Notes under the pieces: model-generated
Seen by the model: the letters and a program-made list of their open reading frames with translations, nothing else
Database searches by the model: none
What the model was told of the DNA's origin: nothing
Program-made: the position numbers and the translations under genes
Shown here: positions 12,288 to 23,800 of the stretch, piece by piece
How the letters are laid out: each line of letters begins with the position of its first letter
Position numbering within the stretch: position 1 is the first letter of the stretch
Assembly (NCBI GenBank): GCA_918026815.1
Contig: CAKJVC010000193.1
Coordinates: 124,001-188,000, forward strand
Length of the DNA stretch: 64,000 nt
DNA from: Chalara sp. BL73
Lineage: Eukaryota; Ascomycota; Leotiomycetes; Helotiales
Reading direction: 5' to 3'

Positions 12288-13422
12288 ATCATGTACTCTG
12301 CGCAAACACTTATGAATCGTACCCTTGTTGTCATTTTTCTGAATTTTACTTTCTTGAGAGAATTTGTCTTTGATGATACCACAATGCGTATACCACTGCA
12401 TAACAAAAGCGGAGGAGGGAATATATGGCGGTAATGGAGGAGGATTTCTTCTGTCTTTAAGTCGCCATGTTTTGTACGGAAAATTAGGAAAGAAGGGCAA
12501 AAAAGTAATCAGGGAAGGATATCAAGTCGAAATGGAACACGATAGTTTCCTTAGCAATGAAAAAAATGTCACCGGCCCACTTCGTCACGAACTCACGTAG
12601 AATACCTTTCTATATCATACTCGCGTTCTGTAATTAGTTGGGAAGGCCCCTGAGCAACAAAGCCCTGGCGCGCCCGTAGCCGGCTTTATCAACGGCTTGC
12701 AGGTTCAATTCTGATACCACGGGCCGAGCAGCACAAGGATTCAGCAGTGGGCTTTTCAAGAGCGCCTGGAGGTTTCGTTACCGATCAGTTTTGTGCCTAT
12801 CACAAGGGCGAGTTGACGATATCTCCTTTGCAGGGGCAGGGCTTGGCAGCGATGAAAAAAAGGTGCTCTGGGATGTTGGCGGAGGGTGGCGGCGACAGGG
12901 AATCGTAAAGGGAAGCGGGTATGACGGAATAGATGTGCGTGGGGTGGGTGGATGGCGAGCGATGGCAGTTACGTTTTGTATACTTGAGATGAAGTAGGTA
13001 GGTCCTGTGAATGGAAGTGTAAACGCCGTTCACGCTTGAGTTGCCCTGTTGGCTTGGGAACGATAACTTTGTTCGAGAGGAATTCAATTGCAGGATATCA
13101 CAAACTTGACCACGGTAGGTAAATGAGATATTGATTTTCGTATAGAGAGAGAGAGAGACAGAGATAAAGGAAGCGCTTTCAAAAGCGACACCGAAATCTT
13201 ATTATGTACTACAAAGTCTTCTAGCTGAGGGTAACAGTATGCACAAAGAACAAGTGGGGATCTCAATGTACCAAGCCCGGAATGATGATTCTCCATCCAC
13301 GTATTTTCCCTAAAACGCCCTCAAAAGAAGAAACTCCATCCCTCGTGCATTGTCAATTCGTCATTTCTCTTTCAGTCTTTTGTGCTGTAGCGATCAAAAA
13401 TAAAGCATTGAAACATGCTGCG
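12288..13422. other. Convergent intergenic region
   Basis: Lies between the 3' ends of the HAM1-like and mitofusin genes. A GA dinucleotide run occupies about 13144-13163. No supported gene. Confidence 0.6.
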
Positions 13423-16387
13423 TCATGAGTCATAAGCAGCCGCAACTCCTGGCGCTGGGCCTTCTAGATCTACTGCTTCGACGGTATTCCTGAGGTTTGT
13501 GGTTTTGGTGATGAGGTTGGAGAAGTACTTCCTCGCAACCTCGCTCTCACCGCGGATCTTGAGCGTCTCGTCTCTGCGCGCGCCGAGGCTCTCAACTGAG
13601 CGCTGCAGACCGACGCGTAGATGATTGGCGGGGAAGAGCAACACCTTACGGACCTCAGAAGAGATGCGGTCACTATTCGAGTGCACGTAGTCCAGTTCTA
13701 CGAGCTGGGCCGCGATCTTACTTGAAAGCCGTCGTGGGAGCGAGTATGGAATCTGGTGGATGATGTACGTTGTTGCGAGGATCGCGATGGCGATGATGCC
13801 GCCAGGAAGGACGATTTTGCGGAGGGTATTGTTTCCAACGACTCGTGCTGCACCAATGGCTCCGTCGACCCAGCCGAACCCACCCATGACGCGCCCACCT
13901 ACAACGGTTGCTACTGTCATTGCCATGCCGGTTCCGGCAACCTTTTCTTGTCGTTGCATAAGGGTGGGCCAGTCGAAGAAATCCCATATCTCGGTCTCGA
14001 TCTTGATATTCTTAGCTGCATTGTCGCGTCTGCGCTTGAACATTACATCGGAACGGAATTGGAGGTCTGTATATTCGTCACCGAGGTGGAGGAAGCCGAG
14101 CTCTTTAATTGAGCTTACGCCTTCTACAGTCCGCTTTCTGGCGTGCTTCTCGCAGTGCTCGACTGAATCCGATATTTGTGAAAGCATGGCGTTAGTGAGA
14201 TTATGTGCATAATCGAAAGCAAAGAAGGCGCCTGGATATGGGATGCCATGATTGTCCGCCGCTGCTTGTTCGATCGAGGACGTGATGGTAGATCGAGTGT
14301 AGCCTATATAAGTGTTACTATTACTTGTTCATATTAAACTTATGATAAGTTCTTACTATAAATATCCTTGCAGGTTTCTTCAATCGTCTTGTCGATACCA
14401 TCGCTGACTTCTGCCTTAGCTTTCTGCGAAGCCTCTAATTTTGGCTCTATATCAGACAGATCCTTTGTCACTCTGTTAAGCTCTGACTGAGCGACTTCCT
14501 GGTTGACAGTGGCCTATTTTATGATTAGCCCGGCTTTACTACTAGGTTAAGGATTAAACCTACCAATGTGTGGACATCCCCAAGCACATTCAAGAGATAT
14601 GTCTTTGCAGGTGCAAGCTTCGACCGGGCACGCTTCTCAAGAACAAAGCGCCTTAATGACTCCTCCAGACGCTCAAAGTCTTGGATCTTCTCCTTCTCCT
14701 TCCCCTTCCCCTTGGGATCCGAGTCATCATCGTCCGGTTCGTCACCACCACTTCCACTACTTCCGCTACCACTTCCGCTTCCTCCCGGACCGCCTGGTCC
14801 AAGGGGTGCTGTTGGGATGGCGTTACTAGAAACAAAGTGGACGAGTTCAGACGAGTTCTTGAATGTGCTCGGGCTAAGGCCATGGATCTGCTTCAAAATG
14901 GTTTCCTGAAAGCGTTCTTTATTCTTGATAATCTCATATCCGTTGACAACCATGAAAATGTAGGCCTTTTCATTAGCTGCTGCCCATATGAATTCCTTTG
15001 CACTCAAGGTAATCTGGTTGGCAGCTGAAACCACAAACACAACGACATCGATCTCTTCTTGACGAGCAAAAACCGCTGTGGTTCTTGTTGTATCGTTATT
15101 GAGACTGGGGGCATCAATAATGGCAATATCAACGACGCCATTGTTTAATAGTGATTTGTCGATTGATCGCACATCTCTAAGGTAGATCTTGCAGTTGCTA
15201 TATGTAGCATCATCGGTAACCAGCTTCTCAAGGTCATGTAACGTATACACGTCATATGAGCTCTCGTCGTGGCGGTTGTATATTGTATTCTTTCGAATGG
15301 CATGGACTTCCTCAATACCACCATTCTCTCTTGAATCTAATACTTCGCAAAAGATGCTTGTGTTTTGTAATTGATCTTCTGGTAAAACCTTTCTCCGTAA
15401 AAGAGCATTACAGAAGGTCGATTTACCAACGTTCACATCTCCTGTTACTAGCACTTTGCTCGATGTATCCTCAATGCGTTCGCGAAGTGACAGAAGATGC
15501 TTAATGCTAGAGCTGATTTGACCATCAAGCAGAGAGGCGATTGCATTCTTTTCTAACGAGTGTACTAGTTCCGTCTGGTGTAGATTTCCAAGCTTCAGGT
15601 CCAATTTCAGTACCGAAAACTGCTGTGCAATTTGTGGCGAGACCAATCTAGGCTCAGGAGCTATCCTCTGCTCAGCCGCCTTGCTCGATTCTGCCGAAGC
15701 ACTTTCGCCAATTGACGTTTGAGATCGATTCAGAGTGCCTGGTCGTGGCGGAGTGATATTTGAAGCGCCAGAAAGGGTTGATTGAGTATGAATAAGGCCG
15801 GGTCGAGGTTCTTGCCTACTTGATGATTCTGCGTTCTGCACCGAAGGATATGTAGCTGGCCATATCGCATTCATTTCTTGCAACGACTTCAACGTCTCTA
15901 CTACCTATAAAAGCCAGTGTTAGTGAGGTTGAATGGCTCTGTAATACCTCGTCACCAAAGTATATTTTAAGTCGCTCACCGTATTTATAGACCGGCCCAG
16001 TGTTCCACGATGCTGATTGTACCATAATTGATGTATAGCCGTGGCTTGACCTGTGAACCATCAGAAAAGTCCTGCTTGTACTGGAAGCATCAATGAAATA
16101 TTGCGCATGGTTGTTGACGACATACTCTGTCTCTCCTTTTCCGCTGCTTCACTGTGTTCCCCTCGTATTGTAGGTGTGTGTGCAGGTGTCGGCGTATCGG
16201 CGGTCATAGTTGGGCTCCAATTCGACGCGCCATCAAGGCTTCCTCCATATCCAGAATCGTTGTCCAGGAGTGCCTGTAACCGGTTTGCACTCTCAGATGT
16301 TGATCCGTGTCCAACCTGCACGTACTGCGGCCGAAACGCAGACTTGCCTTTACTCTTCCCCTCCTGCTGCTGTTGCTCCTGGCTCAT
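13423..16387 (-). CDS. fzo1: Mitofusin, outer-membrane fusion GTPase (Fzo1)
   Basis: Five exons (16387..16126, 16050..15980, 15904..14564, 14513..14357, 14303..13423) give 903 residues, the usual length for fungal Fzo1. The product drives mitochondrial outer-membrane fusion. The GTPase P-loop GDVNVGKS is at about 266-273, and the following SxxFCNALL and EEIDVVVFVVSA segments are classic. Two normally conserved positions differ: G3 reads DAPS (Ser378 where Gly is usual) and G4 reads NGYE (Gly433 where Lys/Arg is usual). A Gly/Ser and acidic linker (about 480-520) follows the GTPase domain. Near the C-terminus, two hydrophobic stretches around an AVGGRVMGGFGW-like and GGIIAIAILATTY segment form the membrane hairpin, followed by a coiled-coil heptad region. 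Divergent from Vps2 at 472 bp. Confidence 0.9.
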
Positions 16388-16859
16388 TGTTGATAATCAA
16401 CCATTCATTGAACGGGTGGCGCAAATTCGTGAGGTTGTTGGTGTTTCTGTCATCAAGAATTTAATGAGATGAGGCGATATCGAAATCCGCCATTTTAGTA
16501 CGCGCCGCTGTGGCTGATGTGCATGATTATTTATCTTATCGGCTTGCTCCATATTTAAATTATACTAGGGTTACTCCCGAAAGTGCCATTCTTCCTACTA
16601 TATGAATCTTTCTTTGACTCTGGAGTCATTGAGATCTCACTCCTACTAAACATTCTCTACCCATATCGGCTTGTCATATCATTACTTCTACATGGTTTTG
16701 TTATCGTCACATTGTGTTTTTGATTTTAGCCTCAGGCAGGAAGATGGGGCTGCCAAGGCTTGAAACCTTATGGAATGACGAAGGTCGTCACTCACGCTAC
16801 CCATACTTACACTGAAGACACAAGCAACTTCTTAATCGAGCCGCAGAGTGCGAAGGACC
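16388..16859. promoter_or_regulatory. Divergent promoter region, fzo1 / vps2
   Basis: A 472-bp spacer between start codons of two genes pointing away from each other. No coding frame is supported; both promoters must lie here. Confidence 0.55.
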
Positions 16860-17687
16860 ATGAATGTAAGGCATATAATGGCCGTAAACCATATTTATAC
16901 TGACTTCGAACTACCCAGATCGTCGAATGGGCTTTTGGAAAGCGTATGACGCCAGCGGAGCGTCTTCGCAAGCACCAAAGATCCCTCGAAAAGACCCAAC
17001 GAGAACTCGACCGTGAAAGGGTGAAATTAGAAAATCAGGAGAAGAAGCTGATACAAGAAATCAAGAAGAGTGCAAAGAATGGGCAGATGGGAGCATGCAA
17101 GATCCAGGCAAAGGATCTAGTTCGGACCAGGCGATATATTGAGAAGTTTTATTCCATGAGAACACAGCTACAAGCTATATCACTGCGCATACAGGTACCT
17201 ACAGCTGTTCACAACCTAATTACTGTTGCTGACAATCGCGCTAGACTGTTCGGACGAACGAGCAGATGATGCAGGCGATGAAAGGTGCAACAGGAGTTTT
17301 AGGCAGCATGAATCGAAGCATGAACTTGCCAGCACTCCAACGGATAGCTATGGAATTTGAGAGAGAGAATGATATCATGGACCAGAGACAAGAGATGATG
17401 GACGACGCCATCGACGATGTGACCGGCCTAGAAGATGAGGCAGACGGTGAAGAAATAGTCGAACAAGTACTGGAGGAGATTGGTGTGGATTTAAGACAGG
17501 CTGTAAGTTGCGCATATCTTCGTTCCTACCTGCTTGTCCTAACGTTCTTCAGATGGGAGAGACACCACAAGGGCTTCAAAACAACGTGATATCCGAAGGC
17601 AGGATTGCTCAACCTGTGGGTGCTGGAGGGGGTGGGGACCCAGGAGATGATGACCTGCAAGCTAGGCTGGACAGTTTAAGACGGTGA
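16860..17687 (+). CDS. vps2: ESCRT-III subunit Vps2/Did4 (CHMP2)
   Basis: Four exons, 16860..16865, 16919..17194, 17245..17502 and 17553..17687, encode 224 residues. The first exon is only ATG AAT; splicing it to ATCGTCGAATGG gives MNIVEWAFGKRMTPAERLRK, the family N-terminus. Conserved segments include QMGACKIQAKDLVRTRRYIE, GSMNRSMNLPALQRIAMEFE and ENDIMDQRQEMMDDAIDD. The C-terminal DDLQARLDSLRR is the MIM1 motif that binds the MIT domain of Vps4. The basic helical N-half and acidic C-half are typical. Vps2 acts with Vps24 on late endosomes in cargo sorting and membrane scission. All three introns are 50-53 bp with clean borders. Confidence 0.95.
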
Positions 17688-18913
17688 TACACATTAGAGG
17701 CTTTCAATCAACAAAGGCGTTTCCCTTGATGTCGGAGTTAGCGATGGACATTGTTTGTTTTCCATATTACGGTACACCACACTATGCATAGTGAAAGTTT
17801 GTGATGACTTAGCTGCTTTAGCTTTAGAGACCTCAAGAGGTACCTGATTTCCATGAATTCTCTAGCCGCCCAGGTCCAGGCTAGAATAGGTCTTATAAGG
17901 AGAGTCGCGTTTGGTTAAAATACATTTCAGGGATTAGCACAGAATGATACCCTCTGTAAATTGTCCCCTCGAGCCCGCACTGTAGAAGCTTTGGCCCCTG
18001 AAGTACCCCACATTGCAGCAACCTTGTGAACCACTCAGGCTCCCATCTTACTGCATCATGCGCCAGCATCTTTGTCAGTAGCCCCAATCCTTTCGAGTTC
18101 AGTGCTTCCTTGCGTTACTCCTTCCTTCCCGCCGAAGAAGTTATAACATGTGTGTGTGTGTGTGTGTTGTTTTCATTCCGTAGCCGCTTCTCATCTGTGT
18201 ACTGTAGTTGCCAGCCGCGTTTCTCGCAGTAACTGGCGTAAATTCATTGTTCCACCAACAATCAACTAACCCCTCCGTGATTCTGACCCAAACAAGCTTA
18301 CAGGGGTCGCCAGAAGGCCCCAACTTCCACTTATCGCATTGTTGGTACCACCCAAAAGATCGGCGACTCTAGACACCTAGGTACATCATCACTCTCAACA
18401 GACACAAGCGCAAGAACCAGAAGAAACAGGCGAATTCAAGATTGTCCACTGTAGAGCCTATCTTCTGGAACATACACGAAGATCACAACCCATATAAGGA
18501 CCTTACCAAGCTAATTGTCGAGGATCCGCAAATCATATTTCTGACTTAAGCCGCAAGTAAGTCTTTGGAGGGGGACTCTCCCCACCCCCATACTCGGAGG
18601 GAGGAAAAGTTCCAAGCGTAGAGGCTATGCCCTTGTTTTCAACCCCAAGCTAAGATCGATTATATTTAGGGAACGTTATTGCGACTTTCGCATAGATACG
18701 TCGTAAAAAGCAGAACAAGTGCCAGATTCCGCCCAATTTCAGTGAAGGGAAAGGATAAATCTGCCTCCAGGTAGCCAGAAGCACCCTTTCCTACCGATTG
18801 CGACAGAGCAGTAACCCTTTCAGTCTCTCCCAGAGACACATACAACACATTCAAACAAAGTGGCAGGCGGCAAACGGAGGAGTATATCCTCCCAGGGAGG
18901 ATTGCTAAACAGA
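17688..18913. other. Intergenic, 1.2 kb
   Basis: Holds a TG dinucleotide run at about 18149-18166 and the upstream region of the PP2C gene. No supported gene. Confidence 0.55.
18149..18166. repeat. (TG)9 microsatellite
   Basis: Nine TG units in a row, followed by TTGTTTT. Simple-sequence repeat. Confidence 0.85.
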
Positions 18914-20864
18914 ATGTTTGGCAACTCTGGGCCTCAGAAGGACGCGGAACCATCTAATTCGGAATCGCCTGTGACGTCTGCGAACTCAAATAAGAGCAGT
19001 TCTACATCAAAAGCTCAGGATGATACCGGAAACGGGGAAAAGCGAAGTGGTAACGGCAGTCCTCAAGGCCGACCTTTTGGAGATAATGGAGGAGAAAAGA
19101 AACGTCGTAGTAGCGGAGTAGCCGGCAAGGCTGGGTCTCTTATTGCCAGAGCACAGAATCACTTCAGCCAAAGTCCAAACTCTGGAGGGAAAGGAGCTGA
19201 GCAGAGTATTCAAACTCCGCTACAGAAGCTTGGGAAGCAAGATCCTGCTCTAAGCGTTCCTCAAGGACAGCATAATAACTCAGCAGGCGAATCTCATCCC
19301 GGACCACGATCCACCTTCAGAGTTGGCGTCTGGGAAGACAAGAATAAGAAATGTAGACGAACGATGGAGGACACACATGCTTTTTTATACAACTTTCTGC
19401 ACACGCCTGCACCTGCTCTGGGACAAGAGTCGCCTTCAATCAGCTCCAAGTCACGAAAGTCCAGCGACGACGCAACCGACGCTGATGAATCGGCCAACAA
19501 CCTTACTTTAGTGACTTCTTCGGCAGAAATGTTGGAAACAGATAATGGCTATTTTGCGATCTTTGATGGTCATGCCGGCACTTTTGCAGCTGATTGGTGT
19601 GGTAAGAAGTTGCATATCATTCTTGAAGAAATGATTCGAAAAAATCCTAACACATCTATTCCCGAACTCCTTGATATGACCTTTACAAGCGTCGATAATC
19701 AACTAGAGAAACTCCCTGTAAAGAATAGTGGATGCACAGCTGTAACCGCAGTACTTCGTTGGGAAGACCGCATACCCAATGCGCAGTCAGCGACTGGTTC
19801 CACTGCTATTGCTACAGCTACAGCTGCAGCCCTAAAAGCTTCAGAGGAGGCGATCAAGAACGAGGATCAGCCTGGCGATGGTGCGGTCGACATAAGCAAA
19901 ACACCAGCACAACAACCAAATGCGGCTGCTAGTGCTGCAAGCGCCGCAATTACAAGCCCCCAGTCGAATGAGGCGACCCACGCAAAGCTAAAGAATACTG
20001 CCTCACGCCAACGAGTTCTTTATACCGCAAATGTTGGTGATGCTCGAATTATACTGTGTCGTGGCGGGAAAGCCCTACGTCTATCCTATGATCACAAGGG
20101 AAGTGATGAGAATGAGGGAAAGCGTATTGCTAATGCTGGGGGTCTGATTCTCAACAACCGCGTCAATGGCGTTTTGGCAGTCACTCGGGCATTAGGGGAT
20201 GCTTATATGAAAGATCTCGTAACGGGTCACCCATATACTACTGAGACTGTCATTCAACCCGATGTGGACGAATTCATGATTCTTGCTTGCGATGGTGTAA
20301 GTTTATAAACCTTCTCCTAGAAGCCCAGAATGTACTAATGGAATCTCACAGCTTTGGGATGTCTGTTCTGATCAGGAAGCTGTTGACCTAATCCGCAATC
20401 AACAAGATCCCAATTCAGCAGCTAAGCAACTCGTTGACCATGCTCTTGCCCGCTTCAGTACCGACAATCTCTCTTGCATGGTTGTTCGTTTCGATAAAAC
20501 AGCTCTACTGACAACTGCTAAAGAACCTTCCTCAGCGATTGGCGTAGAAGGCGACCCTCTTTCTCATCCAGGCAAAATCTCTGAGGTGGAGAAGATTGTC
20601 AATGACGCAAAGAGAAAGGTGGCAGAGGATGGAGTTCCTGGCATTGGGGTTAGCGGCAGCAATTCTGGCAAAGGTCACGATCCTCAGGCGATTGATGGCG
20701 AAACTATACCCAGTATCAGCGCCATGGAGAAAGTTGTCGAAGAAGAGCCTACTCTAGTTGATGGCGATGCACCAGAAGCTAATATTGAAGGTGCAAACGC
20801 CTCGCTGAACAACACTATAGATATTCAGTTAAAGTTGCCGGAGAAGGTCGCTAATACCGAATAA
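18914..20864 (+). CDS. ptc1: PP2C-type protein phosphatase (Ptc1-like)
   Basis: Two exons, 18914..20296 and 20352..20864, joined across a 55-bp GTAAGT..ACAG intron, give 631 residues. The PP2C metal-binding motifs are in order: RRTMEDTH (about 150), FAIFDGHAG (about 214-222), [21 protein letters not shown] (about 374), TRALGD (about 424), ACDG followed after the splice by LWDV (about 460) and TDNLSCMVV (about 500). It removes phosphate from Ser/Thr using Mg/Mn; Ptc1 orthologues down-regulate HOG and cell-wall-integrity MAP kinases. A disordered N-terminal 130 residues, an Ala/Thr-rich insertion (about 300-365) and a 125-residue C-terminal tail lengthen it compared with yeast Ptc1. ATG 18914 is the first in-frame ATG I can support; the frame is open upstream, so an earlier exon is possible. 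Confidence 0.85.
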
Positions 20865-23800
20865 CACCATGTCAATGGGATAGAACATATTGGGTTAGCA
20901 ATTTACGTGGGTTCTTTCGTTTTCACTTTCAAGGATGCATTACACGCGGGCAGGAATTTGCGCACGACTTTTTATGAATGGTTGGGAACTATCGATTACA
21001 TGAGGTGAGGATGCTTGTGGGGATGGTACACTGGATTTCTGAAGCTGGAGGCTTGTTCCTCGTGGCGGTCTTGCTTCCAGGCTTATTGTGTAATTAGGCA
21101 TGAAAATATGCATCGCTTTGATTCCCTGTTCCTTTTTGTCTTCCGTGTTGATCATTGTCATGCCGTGTGGTCTTGCCTTTGCTTATCACCCTGAGTTTCA
21201 AGAGCTCAAGGTTGTGCATTTGAGGCTCAGGCTCTTGTATGCATCGTTGCTAGACTTTGCCTTGTCAGTCTGAGAATTCAACATATGGTGATTTCTTAAT
21301 ACTGACAGTGAATTGATCGTCTGGAATATCATTCTGTTTTTACATGAATATTCGATGGCGATTGTGTTCATAGTCATGATTTGTACACTACCAACACTTT
21401 TCTTGCTAATGATGGGTGGAATTACTACCGCTATAGATACTGTGAAGGGTTCAACAGAGCAGATACCTAACTTCTTATCGCGAAGTCAGTAGCACCGCAA
21501 GATAAATGTTTCCATGGAATGCATCGATTGCTTTCTTCAACTAGGCACGAACAGGAACGTGCACTGCTTCCAAGTGCTAGCCTGAACTTCTTTCCAAGAG
21601 GAATACCTTGCAACATGGAATCAGAATGAGTTGAGCATCATTCAGCAACAAAAAAGGGCTCCGCTCATGCCAATAGTCAGCTGTCCTGGCCACGGGTCGA
21701 CGACGGCGGGGCTGGTGGAGAGTCCAGGGACATGAAGATTTCATTCAAAGCACTTTCCCTGGCTTCACACCCAACACTACCGACCTCGAGTAATCCAGAA
21801 CTTTACGACTCCCCTTGCTGTTGTATCTATAGCAATGACCTTAATGGCTGGAGCTGCAGCCTTGCCACCCACGAGTTCAACTTCATCTATGTTGAAAGCT
21901 GGGTCAAAACCGGCCCCCACAGTGCTGCTGATAGTTGTCTAATGTACAGAACTCCCGTATCTTAACTATGGCCGGGTTTAATAAGCATTTTTCTTTGAAA
22001 GAGGATGTCTCAGAACGCAACTCGTTAACCGGGATCTTATGGCTGCCCATCCCTACGCGAAGGCGGACAGAAGATGCCGGCAAGGGAGAAGCATTTGTGG
22101 TTTCTGTTCCAAATTCTATGGGATTGGAAGCTAGTTTTTTGTGAAGGCGAAGAAGAGATCCGAGCTGATCAAAGCGGTGGACGCCGGCAAGCAAGAGACA
22201 ATTTCTACGATGGCTTAGCGTTCATCCGATCATGCACTAGATCTCAACGCCACAAGAACGCCTCGCTGTGCTTCCTCGATAACGAACTTGAAAATACCAC
22301 CGAGGCATTCATTCCTAGGGTAGTGAAGACATATGACTTTACTCGGCCAAAAACAGACAAGTTTCAAGCTATGAAGGTTTATCACGCTTCTAGGGAGAGG
22401 GTTTTCCAGGGGCCACAACGGCGGCCCAGGCTCGGCAGGTGCAGATACTGCGCTTGCTGGGAAGTAGGGAGTGCACGCAGAGCTAGCCAGTAGGTTGGAA
22501 GATGAGCCGCCCAGTAAATCGGAATCCGCCGGGAGAAGACCCTTTCCGACGCAACAAGCCCCAGCTCGAACATAATACACGGCTGAATCTCGATGAGCAT
22601 TCTATATTAGAGCTTACGCCTGCTCCTGGGAGCCTGGGTCCTGAACTTGATCGAAACGCGGGAGATTCAGGGGCATTCCTTTTAACCGCGTGTTACCTAT
22701 CGGCAGGGACTTGACAGAGGGATTCATATGTCGCAAGCTAAGGGCTACCGCTATAGGTAAATGTCAGCAGAGTCGCTCTACTAAAAGTCCGCAAATATCT
22801 CGATGAAGAATAAAAATTCCATCGCTCCACGAAGCTTCCAGCGCAGACTGTTGAGCCCTCGGGATGCAAGTCCATCGCCTAATCGATCACACATGTTACC
22901 CAAGCCAACCCATTTAGCTGTACGGTTGCTCCGCCTGGGAAACGAAAGGTTGCTACATCTGAAGCCCCCCAGCTTACAGCAGCTTATAACGCTCGCCGCA
23001 AGCACGTACATATCTGGGGAAGGAAAGGAGATGTTGAAGCTGCCTGGCTGATTTGCTGACGACAAGCATCCCAAGCGAACTGATCTCCTAGACGTAGTTC
23101 CAATCCGCAATACGCAGCACACGAAGCTTCTGGGCCAGATCTATAATATTCCGAACGAACCTTGAGGCTTGCGATCCTCCCACCTCCTATCCAACAAACT
23201 GATCTGATACGCGAGCCAATCGTTCACACGCCATGCCACGGATTCGCTTAAGCCCCTGCGCTAGGCCATATTTAACGCGATTCCGACATAGACGAGCATT
23301 AAGTGCATGCTGAACGCAGCAGACTTGTCTTGATGAATGTTCATACAGGGTGAATATTTTGGATCGCAGTCTTCTAAATTCGGATGAGGCCGTTACAGCT
23401 TCCCAGCTAGTCAACTCGCCAGCACCGCAACGTATGATCCCTACAACTTACGCCTTCACACGCCGTCATCTTAAACGGGAAAGAATGCTTCTATCGCAGA
23501 GCTGCTGTCTTGCTTCATTAGCATACTTTTAACTTATATATATCGTATTGCTCCTTGATCTACATTTTCCCCTTCAAGCGGCTACATCTATCGTCCACAA
23601 TATGTCATCACCACACATGTGAACATCAGAAACACCTCCGATATATCCTAACTCCAAACTCATCAGTCAAACTCGACCTTCATCTCTTAGTTAACCAGGC
23701 AATACGGCGGTAGGGAGCCCCTCTGATAAACAGTAGTGACAAGAACTTGTGAAGTGAAAGCTACGAATGATTAACTATATTGATATTCTATATACAATAC

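Noticed and set aside
12661..12760. tRNA-like T-loop (GGTTCAATTC)
   Set aside because: Flanking bases do not pair into a T stem and no acceptor or anticodon arm could be built.
13756..14212. Open plus-strand frames of 118 and 150 codons
   Set aside because: Antisense of the mitofusin C-terminal exons.
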